Below are positions 6,080 to 12,158 of a DNA stretch of 12,158 bases, one piece after another. The notes beneath the pieces were generated by a model, which was given only the letters and a program-made list of their open reading frames with translations, made no database searches and was not told the origin of the DNA. Both the position numbers and the translations under genes were made by a program. How positions within the stretch are numbered: the first letter of the stretch is position 1; the number at the start of each line of letters is the position of its first letter. Source of the stretch: JBJXFY01 sp046155815 (GTDB taxonomy: Bacteria > Verrucomicrobiota > Verrucomicrobiia > Limisphaerales > CAIMTB01); NCBI GenBank assembly GCA_046155815.1, contig JBJXFY010000062.1, positions 1 through 12,158 on the forward strand, given 5' to 3'.

Positions 6080-7189
6080 ATGAAGCTCTCGATAGCCAAA
6101 GATGCGATGCTGGTCGGACTGCAGGCGGTACAAAATGTTGTGGGGTCCCGCTCGTCGCTACCCATCCTGTCGAATGTCCTCCTCCGCGCGACCGGCACGA
6201 CGCTGGAGCTGACCGCCACCGATCTGGACCTGACGATCACCAGCCAGGTCACGGCCACCGTGGTCAAGCCGGGAGCCACCACGCTGCCGGTCCGGCGGCT
6301 CTTCAGCATCTGCCGCGAGCTGACGAACCTCGAGCTGGAACTGGAGTCGGACGACAAGCACCTGGCCACGCTGACCTCCGGGAATTCGTACTACCGGATC
6401 AACGGGCTGCCGCCGGACGAGTTCCCGGCGATCCCCCAGTTGACCGAGAAGAAGGACATAGTGCTGCCGCAGGAGCGCCTCCGAAGCATGATGAAGCGGA
6501 CGGCCTACGCCATGTCCACGGATGAGAGCCGGTACGTGCTGAACGGCCTGTTCTTCAACCTCAAGGAGCACAAGCTGACGCTGGTGGCCACGGACGGACG
6601 GCGCCTGGCGCTGGTCGAGGAGGACGTCGACGTGCCTCCCGGCAGCGAGGGCGAGTTCATCGTGCCGAGCAAGACGGTCACGGAGCTGGGTCGGCTGCTC
6701 ACGGGTGCCGGCGAGGTTGACCTGCGCTACACGGAAAATCAGGCCGCCTTCCGCCTCCAGTGCGAGGGGCAGCCGGAGGTGCGCATCGTCACAAAACTCG
6801 TTGAGGGAGCCTACCCGAACTACCGCCAGGTCATCCCGACCGACAGCAAGGAACGCATCCGAGTGGTGCGCGAGGAGCTGCTGCAGGCCCTGCGCCGGGC
6901 CGAGATCATGACCAGCGAGAAGTCAAACTCGGTCAAGCTCACCTTCTCGAAGAACAACCTCGCCATCACCGCCAACACGCCCGAGGTGGGCGAGGCGCGG
7001 GAAAGCCTGGCGATCAACTACAAGGGGCCGGACCTCCAGATCGCCTTCAACCCGGCGTACGTGATGGATCCCCTCCGGGCTCTCGAGGTGGAGGAGGTGA
7101 CGCTGGACCTGAACGACGAGCTCAGCCCCGGCGTGCTGCGCACGGAGGCGCAGTTCCTCTACGTCATCATGCCGATGCGCGTGTCGTAG
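6080..7189 (+). CDS. dnaN: DNA polymerase III beta subunit (sliding clamp)
   Basis: DnaN dimerises into a ring around DNA that tethers polymerase III and other repair and replication proteins. The 369-residue product has the three-domain clamp layout: domain I about 1-120, II about 128-250, III about 252-369. Recognisable landmarks are 'SLPILSNVLL' and 'ELTATDLDLTI' in domain I, 'YVLNGLFFNL' and 'VATDGRRLALVEE' in domain II, 'VEGAYPNYRQVIP' at the II/III boundary, and the C-terminal 'YVIMPMRVS', equivalent to the MPMRL end of E. coli DnaN that forms the partner-binding pocket. The start is supported by the usual MKLSI beginning and AAGAAG upstream. It has its own promoter-like sequence and lies between a cysteine desulfurase and pckA, away from dnaA and recF. 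Confidence 0.97.
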   Translation: MKLSIAKDAMLVGLQAVQNVVGSRSSLPILSNVLLRATGTTLELTATDLDLTITSQVTATVVKPGATTLPVRRLFSICRELTNLELELESDDKHLATLTSGNSYYRINGLPPDEFPAIPQLTEKKDIVLPQERLRSMMKRTAYAMSTDESRYVLNGLFFNLKEHKLTLVATDGRRLALVEEDVDVPPGSEGEFIVPSKTVTELGRLLTGAGEVDLRYTENQAAFRLQCEGQPEVRIVTKLVEGAYPNYRQVIPTDSKERIRVVREELLQALRRAEIMTSEKSNSVKLTFSKNNLAITANTPEVGEARESLAINYKGPDLQIAFNPAYVMDPLRALEVEEVTLDLNDELSPGVLRTEAQFLYVIMPMRVS

Positions 7190-7216
7190 GCCGCGCCCCG
7201 GGTCCGCGTGGCCGAG

Positions 7217-7242
7217 GCAACGAAACTGCCCGCCGTCGTTGC
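7217..7242 (+). terminator. Candidate terminator after dnaN
   Basis: GCAACGA at 7217-7223 and TCGTTGC at 7236-7242 form a perfect seven-pair stem with a 12-base loop, followed by TTCATC rather than a T-run. A second hairpin, GGCCGCGC/GCGTGGCC with one G-T pair, lies just before it at 7189-7213 and begins within the stop codon. Together they may end the dnaN transcript before pckA. Confidence 0.4.
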
Positions 7243-7332
7243 TTCATCGCCAATCCGCGCCGCGCTTCCGTCAAACAAGGGTTAGCGCCCGGGGCGCCGC
7301 TCCCCGTAGCTTGGCACCATCCCGCTCCCGCC

Positions 7333-8904
7333 ATGACTGCGTTTGACCTGAAAGCCCACGGCCTCGAAGTCGCCGAGATCCACCGCAACCTCCCGGTCGC
7401 GAGGCTGTACGAGCACGCGCTCCAGTACGAACCCGGCACGCGCATCTCCGCCTCCGGCGCGCTGGTGGCGTACTCCGGCCCCAAGACCGGACGGTCTCCC
7501 GGCGACAAACGCATCGTCCGCGCCCCCGGCACCGAGTCCGACGTCTGGTGGGGGCCGGTCAACATACCCATTGACCCCCACGTCTTCGAGATCAACCGCG
7601 AGCGGGCCCTCGACTACCTCAACACCCGCCCACGCCTCTACGTCTTCGACGGCTTCGCCGGCTGGGATCCCGCCTGCCGCGTGAAGGTCCGCGTCATCTG
7701 CTCGCGGCCGTACCACGCGCTCTTCATGCACACGATGCTCATCCGGCCGACGCCGGACGAGCTGGCCGTCTATGGGGAGCCGGACTACACGATCTTCAAC
7801 GCTGGCAAGTTCCCCGCCAACCGGCACACCGCCGGCATGACGTCGAAGACCTCGGTGGACCTCAGCCTTGACGACCGGCAGGTCGTCATCCTCGGCACCG
7901 AATACGCCGGCGAAATGAAGAAGGGCGTGTTCACCATCATGAACCATCTCCTGCCCCGGCGCGGCATCCTCTCGATGCACTGCTCCGCCACGGAGGATCC
8001 GGCGACCGGCCGATCGAGCGTCCTCTTCGGCCTCTCCGGCACCGGCAAGACCACCCTCTCCGCCGATCCCAAGCGCCGCCTCATCGGCGACGACGAGCAC
8101 GGCTGGACCGACACCGGCATCTTCAACATCGAGGGCGGCTGCTACGCCAAGACGATCGACCTCTCCGCAGAGTCCGAGCCCGACATCTTCCGCGCGGTTC
8201 ATTTCGGCGCCGTGCTCGAGAACGTCGTCCTCCTGCCCGACAGCACCGTGGACTACCATGACGCCAGCATCACCCAGAACACCCGCGGCGCGTACACGCT
8301 GGACTCCATCCCCAACGCCAAGCTCCCCGCCGTTTCCGGCCACCCCACGGACCTGATCTTCCTGACCTGCGACGCCTTTGGCGTGCTGCCGCCCGTGAGC
8401 CGGCTCACGCCCGAACAGGCGATGTACCATTTCATCAACGGCTACACCGCCAAGGTCGCCGGCACCGAGGTCGGCGTGAAGGAGCCGCAGGCCACGTTTT
8501 CCCCGTGCTTCGGCGGGCCGTTCCTCGTCTGGCATCCCAGGAAGTACGCCGAGCTGTTGGCGGAGAAGATCAGGCGCCACGGCTCGCAGGTCTGGCTGGT
8601 GAACACCGGCTGGAGCGGCGGCGCGTATGGCGTTGGCCGGCGCATGAAGCTCTCCCTCACCCGCGCCATCGTGGATGCGATCCACGCCGGCGCGCTGCGG
8701 GATGCGCCCGTGCAGCGCGATCCCGTGTTCGGCCTCGACATGGTAACCGCAGCGCCCGGCGTGCCCGCCGAAGTGCTCGTGCCCTGCAATGCCTGGACGG
8801 ACAAGGCCGCCTACGATTCCACCGCCCGGAAGCTGGCCGCGCTTTTCGAGGACAACCTGGCACGGCTCGAGCGAGGGGCCGCGCCGGCCTCGATGGAAGG
8901 GTAG
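7333..8904 (+). CDS. pckA: Phosphoenolpyruvate carboxykinase (ATP)
   Basis: PckA converts oxaloacetate and ATP to phosphoenolpyruvate, CO2 and ADP, the entry step of gluconeogenesis; some bacteria run it in reverse to fix CO2. The 523-residue product compares with 540 in E. coli. Key sites, with E. coli equivalents inferred by motif, are Arg54 in 'TGRSPGDKRIV' (oxaloacetate binding), Lys197 in 'EYAGEMKKGVF' and His216 in 'MHCSAT' (manganese site), the P-loop 'GLSGTGKTT' at 233-241, and the kinase-2 signature 'LIGDDEHGW' at 250-258 with its metal-binding Asp pair. 'FNIEGGCYAKTI' follows at 264-275. This is the ATP family, not the GTP family. The start ATG has a C-rich upstream sequence with no Shine-Dalgarno; a TAGCTT hexamer lies 20 bases before it. 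The antisense strand carries a long open frame that is a GC-bias shadow. Confidence 0.97.
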   Translation: MTAFDLKAHGLEVAEIHRNLPVARLYEHALQYEPGTRISASGALVAYSGPKTGRSPGDKRIVRAPGTESDVWWGPVNIPIDPHVFEINRERALDYLNTRPRLYVFDGFAGWDPACRVKVRVICSRPYHALFMHTMLIRPTPDELAVYGEPDYTIFNAGKFPANRHTAGMTSKTSVDLSLDDRQVVILGTEYAGEMKKGVFTIMNHLLPRRGILSMHCSATEDPATGRSSVLFGLSGTGKTTLSADPKRRLIGDDEHGWTDTGIFNIEGGCYAKTIDLSAESEPDIFRAVHFGAVLENVVLLPDSTVDYHDASITQNTRGAYTLDSIPNAKLPAVSGHPTDLIFLTCDAFGVLPPVSRLTPEQAMYHFINGYTAKVAGTEVGVKEPQATFSPCFGGPFLVWHPRKYAELLAEKIRRHGSQVWLVNTGWSGGAYGVGRRMKLSLTRAIVDAIHAGALRDAPVQRDPVFGLDMVTAAPGVPAEVLVPCNAWTDKAAYDSTARKLAALFEDNLARLERGAAPASMEG

Positions 8905-8918
8905 AGCCGCCACGGCGC

Positions 8919-8954
8919 GTGACGAGGGCGGGGCTTTTCCTCAAACTGCCACCC
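8919..8954 (+). promoter_or_regulatory. Candidate promoter immediately before pepP
   Basis: GTGACG at 8919-8924 and CAAACT at 8942-8947 are 17 bases apart. The downstream hexamer ends exactly seven bases before the ATG, as for yhbY and the phosphatase gene. It lies in the 50-base spacer after pckA and would give a leaderless or very short-leader transcript. Confidence 0.35.
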
Positions 8955-10259
8955 ATGCGCCATGCGCCGATTGATCCGCAGCTCTTCGTCGAGAACCGCC
9001 GTCGCCTCACGTCCCTGCTGCCGCCGGGCGCGCTCGCCATCGTCAACGCCAACGACGTCCTCCCCACCAATGCCGACGGCACGCTCCGCCTCGTGCCGAA
9101 CTCCGACCTCTTCCACCTCACGGGCGTCGAGCAGGAGGAGAGCCTGCTCATGCTGTTCCCCGGCGCGGACGACGAGCGGCAGCGGGAAATCCTGTTCCTG
9201 CGCGAGACGAGCGACGAAATCGCGACGTGGGAAGGCCGGAAGCTGACGAAGGAGCGGGCCCGCGAGCTGACGGGCGTACCGCGCATCGAGTGGCTGGACG
9301 CCTTCCCGCGGCTGCACCACATGCTGATGTGCCAGGCGGAGGTGGTCTTCCTGAACTCGAACGAGCACCGGCGCGCGGAGATCGTCGTCGAGACGCGCGA
9401 AGCGCGATTCGTGCGCGACGTGCAGGCGCGCTACCCGCTGCACGCCTACCGGCGGCTCGCGCCGCTCATGCACCGGCTGCGCGTGGTGAAGTCACCGGCC
9501 GAGGTGGCGCTGCTGCGCGAGGCGTGCGCCATCACGCGGGCGGGCTTCGTGCGGGTGGCGCGCTTTGTGCGGCCGGGCGTGAACGAGGTGGAGCTCGAGG
9601 CCGAGTACGCGCACGAGTTCATCCGCCGCCGCGGCCAGTTCGCCTATCCCCCGATCATCGCCTCCGGCGCGAACGCCTGCGTGCTGCACTACGTCGAGAA
9701 CGACCAGCCCTGCCGCGACGGCGACCTGCTGCTGCTCGACGTGGGCGCGGGCTATGCGAACTACAACGCCGACCTCACGCGCACCATCCCGGTCAACGGC
9801 CGCTTCACGAAACGCCAGCGCCAGGTTTATGAGGCCGTTCTGCGGGTGCTGCGCGCGCAGATCGCCGGCCTCACGACCGGCCGGAAGTGGCAGTCGTGGC
9901 AGGACGAGTCCGAGGAGCTGATGGCGAAGGAGTGCGTGGACCTCGGCCTGCTGAAGCCGCGCGACCTGAAGAAGCCGGTGGACGACCCGAAGCTGAAGCC
10001 GGAGAAAAAGTTCTACATGCACGGCTGCGGCCACCCGCTCGGCCTCGATGTGCATGACGTGGGCCTGATCAACGAGCCCTTCGCGGCCGGCTGGGTGATG
10101 ACCGTCGAGCCCGGCCTGTACCTCCGCGACGAGGGCCTCGGCGTCCGCCTCGAGAACGACGTGCTGCTCACCGCCGACGGCCCCGTGGACCTGATGGCCG
10201 ACAACCCCCTCGAGCCGGACGAAATCGAGGCGCTGATGGCGAAGCGCGGCCGGCGCTGA
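8955..10259 (+). CDS. pepP: Xaa-Pro aminopeptidase (M24B, PepP type)
   Basis: PepP removes N-terminal residues that precede proline, using two divalent metal ions in the pita-bread fold. The 434-residue product matches E. coli PepP (about 440). The N-terminal domain (about 1-175) contains 'PNSDLFHLTGVEQEESLLML' at 48-67. The catalytic domain shows all five metal ligands: Asp262 in 'LLLDVGAGY', Asp273 in 'YNADLTRTIPVNGRFT', His360 in 'FYMHGCGHPLGLDVHDVG', Glu385 in 'MTVEPGLYL', and Glu400 in 'VRLENDVLL'. Further conserved pieces are 'ASGANACVLHYVEN' at 236-249 and the terminal 'EPDEIEALM'. The frame is open back to 8505 inside pckA, but homology begins at the chosen ATG 50 bases after the pckA stop. 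It has its own promoter-like sequence and may also be read through from pckA. Confidence 0.94.
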   Translation: MRHAPIDPQLFVENRRRLTSLLPPGALAIVNANDVLPTNADGTLRLVPNSDLFHLTGVEQEESLLMLFPGADDERQREILFLRETSDEIATWEGRKLTKERARELTGVPRIEWLDAFPRLHHMLMCQAEVVFLNSNEHRRAEIVVETREARFVRDVQARYPLHAYRRLAPLMHRLRVVKSPAEVALLREACAITRAGFVRVARFVRPGVNEVELEAEYAHEFIRRRGQFAYPPIIASGANACVLHYVENDQPCRDGDLLLLDVGAGYANYNADLTRTIPVNGRFTKRQRQVYEAVLRVLRAQIAGLTTGRKWQSWQDESEELMAKECVDLGLLKPRDLKKPVDDPKLKPEKKFYMHGCGHPLGLDVHDVGLINEPFAAGWVMTVEPGLYLRDEGLGVRLENDVLLTADGPVDLMADNPLEPDEIEALMAKRGRR

Positions 10260-10297
10260 GGGGCCCGACGCCGGTGGTGGCGACAACTTCCCGGCAC

Positions 10298-10352
10298 GAT
10301 TCGTCAAGTCACGACTTGAAGAGTCACGCTCGGAAAGAGCGGCGAACGAATC
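10298..10352. terminator. Branched inverted-repeat structure between convergent genes
   Basis: GATTCGT at 10298-10304 pairs with ACGAATC at 10346-10352 and encloses two further hairpins: CAAGTC/GACTTG at 10305-10318, and CGCTC/GAGCG at 10327-10341 with a GGAAA loop. It fills the 97-base spacer between the stops of pepP and the minus-strand repeat protein, so a two-way terminator is the simplest reading. There is no T-run on either strand. Confidence 0.45.
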
Positions 10353-10356
10353 CCGA

Positions 10357-12158
10357 TTATTCCAGCAGCCGGGTGCGGAAGAAGCGCGCCGGCTCGTTTT
10401 CATCCCAGGACTGGGGAGCCGGCAGCGGATGGGCGGAGCGGTTGGTCGCGAGCGGTTCCCAGCCGACCAGGTTGGTCGAGGATTCCAGCACATATGCCAG
10501 CTCGTCGCTGCCGGCGAGGTGAAGGGGGATGACCAGCCGTGAGTCCCAGGGGGACCATTCGCGCGGTCCGATGGCCAGCGCGGGGCTGGCAGCCTCCGTG
10601 AGGGCGAAGGCGACGTTGTTGCCGAAGCCGGCGCCGAAGACGCCGATCACGAAGCTTTCGCCCGCCGCGGCGGTGAAGGACAGGGGCTCCGAAGGACCGG
10701 ATGTGCGGCCGGCCTCCCGCGCGGCCGCAGGCTGTTGGCCACGGTAGATCACGTACCTGAGGCCGTGCTCCCCGGGCACCTCGTTGACGTAGCGCGTCCA
10801 CCGCGGCTTCAGCGCCCACGCGCCGGCGTGGGGCGCCTGCCATTCCCACCAAACCGAGTTCCAAGCGCTGCCAAATGGATCACCGGCCGACCAGGAAGCC
10901 CCGGCCGTCCGCCCGGAAACGGCAATCGCGGCGGCCGGCAGGCGGATGCGGTTCGTGAACTGGTCGTTTGGTGGCGCCGCGGTGTGGCGGAGGCGCAGTG
11001 TCGTTGTGCCCCAGGTGTTGCTCACGCCGGAGAAGCGGATGCGATACTCATGGGCGGCAGAGGTCTCCAGCCATGCGGCGTCCGTGGAGCTGGCCCGAGG
11101 GTTGAACTCGGCCGGCCCGGGGCCCATCTGGTACACATCCCACTGGGGCGCGAACGGAGGAGGCGGCTGCAGGTCAAGGATGGGACCGCAGCCTGGGATG
11201 GGCATGGTGATGACAACGCCGCCGCCCGACCCGCCGCCCGGCGGCAGCACCTCGAAGCTCGGCTCGAGGAACGCGGCCGGCTCAAGGTGCGTGACTTGCA
11301 GGAGGCCCCGCTCCGCCGGCGTCCAGGTAAACCAGGCGGACTTGCTGCCCGCCGGCTCCCATGGCACGGCGTCGGCGGTGGCGGATTCGTTGGATACCGG
11401 CAGCACCACGTCGTTGCCCTCAAGCACGAGGGCCTGCTCCGCCTCGTCGTTCGGTGGCGCGGCCAGCCAGCTCAGGTCGAAGACCGCCGGCTGGCGGGCG
11501 TCCACGACCGGGTGACGGTCAAGCAGCAGGTCCAGTTCCTCGCCGACCGCGGTGTCCCAGCGCAGTTCGGGCCGGGCGCCGTCGTAGGCGACGCAGCGGT
11601 TGCCAAACACCGTGGCGGAACTGCGCACGATCTCCAGCCGCTGCCAGGCGCCGCGCTTGAGGATGGCGGCCACCGGGGCGGCGTTGGTTCCGCGGCTGCG
11701 CAGCACCAGCGTGCCCCGGCCCGGCGCGCGCCAGCTCCACCACAGCGTGGCGCCGGCCGAGCCGGCGATCCGTGGCAGCTCCGGCCCGTCCGGGGTCGCC
11801 CGGAGCAGGTCGCCATCGAGCACGGCGTTCGTGCCCACGAGCGGCAGACGACCGGCGTAGGCATCGTTGGCGGGCCGGACCAGAGGGGCGGCCTGAAATC
11901 GCACCGCGACCGGGTACGGCTCCCAAGGCCAGCCTAGGAAAATTCCGCCGCGTAGCGCCGGCGCATGGCCCAGTTGAATGAACAGACGCTCGCCGGCTTC
12001 GGCATGGAACAGCCCGCCAGGAACGACCGCAAACGCGCCGCCGGCCTCAAGCGGTTCAGGGGTTCTGGCGCGGAACGAAGCGGCCCGCGGGATCAGGCCG
12101 CCATCCGCGGCCAACGTGAAGATCCGGACATGGGCCGTGTTCGTGCCCGGCTGCGCCC
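10357..12158 (-). CDS. Secreted repeat protein, N-terminus beyond the window
   Basis: This minus-strand gene is open to the right edge, giving about 600 residues without a start. Three degenerate units each begin with a P-x-N-D motif and reach an aromatic W-x-W type motif about 40 residues later: 'RPANDAYAG...LWWSWRAP' (from about 11874), 'APPNDEAEQ...AWFTWTPAERG' (from about 11457) and 'APPNDQFTN...VWWEWQAPHAG' (from about 10974). Such PPND/WWxW domains are common in large exported proteins of Verrucomicrobiota and Planctomycetota. A Pro/Gly-rich segment with 'PPGGGSGGG' follows unit two. The C-terminus has 'YVLESSTNLVGWEPLATN...ARFFRTRLLE', a tail I associate with exported Verrucomicrobiota proteins. 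Function is unknown; surface or extracellular location is inferred from the repeat type, as no signal peptide is visible. TTG at 12114 is in frame but is probably internal. Confidence 0.8.
   Translation of the reverse strand, partial: AQPGTNTAHVRIFTLAADGGLIPRAASFRARTPEPLEAGGAFAVVPGGLFHAEAGERLFIQLGHAPALRGGIFLGWPWEPYPVAVRFQAAPLVRPANDAYAGRLPLVGTNAVLDGDLLRATPDGPELPRIAGSAGATLWWSWRAPGRGTLVLRSRGTNAAPVAAILKRGAWQRLEIVRSSATVFGNRCVAYDGARPELRWDTAVGEELDLLLDRHPVVDARQPAVFDLSWLAAPPNDEAEQALVLEGNDVVLPVSNESATADAVPWEPAGSKSAWFTWTPAERGLLQVTHLEPAAFLEPSFEVLPPGGGSGGGVVITMPIPGCGPILDLQPPPPFAPQWDVYQMGPGPAEFNPRASSTDAAWLETSAAHEYRIRFSGVSNTWGTTTLRLRHTAAPPNDQFTNRIRLPAAAIAVSGRTAGASWSAGDPFGSAWNSVWWEWQAPHAGAWALKPRWTRYVNEVPGEHGLRYVIYRGQQPAAAREAGRTSGPSEPLSFTAAAGESFVIGVFGAGFGNNVAFALTEAASPALAIGPREWSPWDSRLVIPLHLAGSDELAYVLESSTNLVGWEPLATNRSAHPLPAPQSWDENEPARFFRTRLLE

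Noticed and set aside
7282..8913. Long 543-codon open frame antisense to pckA
   Set aside because: It mirrors a clearly functional pckA. Its product has no recognisable motif, and high GC suppresses stops in the opposite frame.
8505..8954. N-terminal extension of the pepP frame into pckA
   Set aside because: PepP homology begins only after 8955, and the extension overlaps conserved pckA sequence.
10298..10352. A tRNA gene, because of the seven-pair outer stem
   Set aside because: It has no TTC-loop or anticodon-arm geometry and only two inner hairpins, one with a very small loop.

Overview
The window is GC-rich bacterial chromosome, most probably from the phylum Verrucomicrobiota (Pedosphaera/Limisphaera-like lineages are a reasonable guess). 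The main reasons are the right-hand secreted protein, with its repeated 'PPND...WWxW' units and a C-terminal 'LESSTNLxxWxPLATN' tail, a small lipoprotein of a type I associate with this phylum, and gene starts that almost all lack a Shine-Dalgarno sequence. This placement is inference from sequence style; no 16S or other marker was compared.

Layout. (1) Positions 1-246, minus strand: the N-terminal part of a YgjP/SprT-like zinc metallopeptidase that runs off the left edge. (2) 388-10259: seven plus-strand genes. They are yhbY (CRM-domain ribosome-associated RNA-binding protein), anmK (anhydro-N-acetylmuramic acid kinase), a Tat-exported alkaline phosphatase, a small lipoprotein of unknown function followed 16 bases later by a NifS/IscS-type cysteine desulfurase, dnaN (DNA polymerase III beta clamp), pckA (ATP-type phosphoenolpyruvate carboxykinase) and a PepP-type Xaa-Pro aminopeptidase. 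(3) 10357-12158, minus strand: most of a large secreted repeat protein whose N-terminus lies beyond the right edge. No rRNA, tRNA, CRISPR array, insertion sequence or prophage gene is visible.

The genes look like housekeeping functions placed side by side rather than one pathway: peptidoglycan recycling, phosphate release outside the cytoplasm, sulfur mobilisation, replication, gluconeogenesis and peptide turnover. The clearest operon candidate is lipoprotein plus cysteine desulfurase. dnaN is not beside dnaA or recF here, and I see no convincing DnaA boxes next to it.

The unexplained material is between genes. The gaps at 1938-2341 and 3887-4325 are each over 400 bases. The second contains a strong G-quadruplex motif and a run of eight G just before the lipoprotein start. 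The spacer before dnaN holds short direct and inverted ACAACC/GGTTG units. The convergent spacer 10260-10356 can fold into a three-branched structure. Three genes share a -10-like hexamer exactly seven bases before the start codon, which would fit leaderless or nearly leaderless transcripts. I found no convincing evidence of a new multi-gene system.
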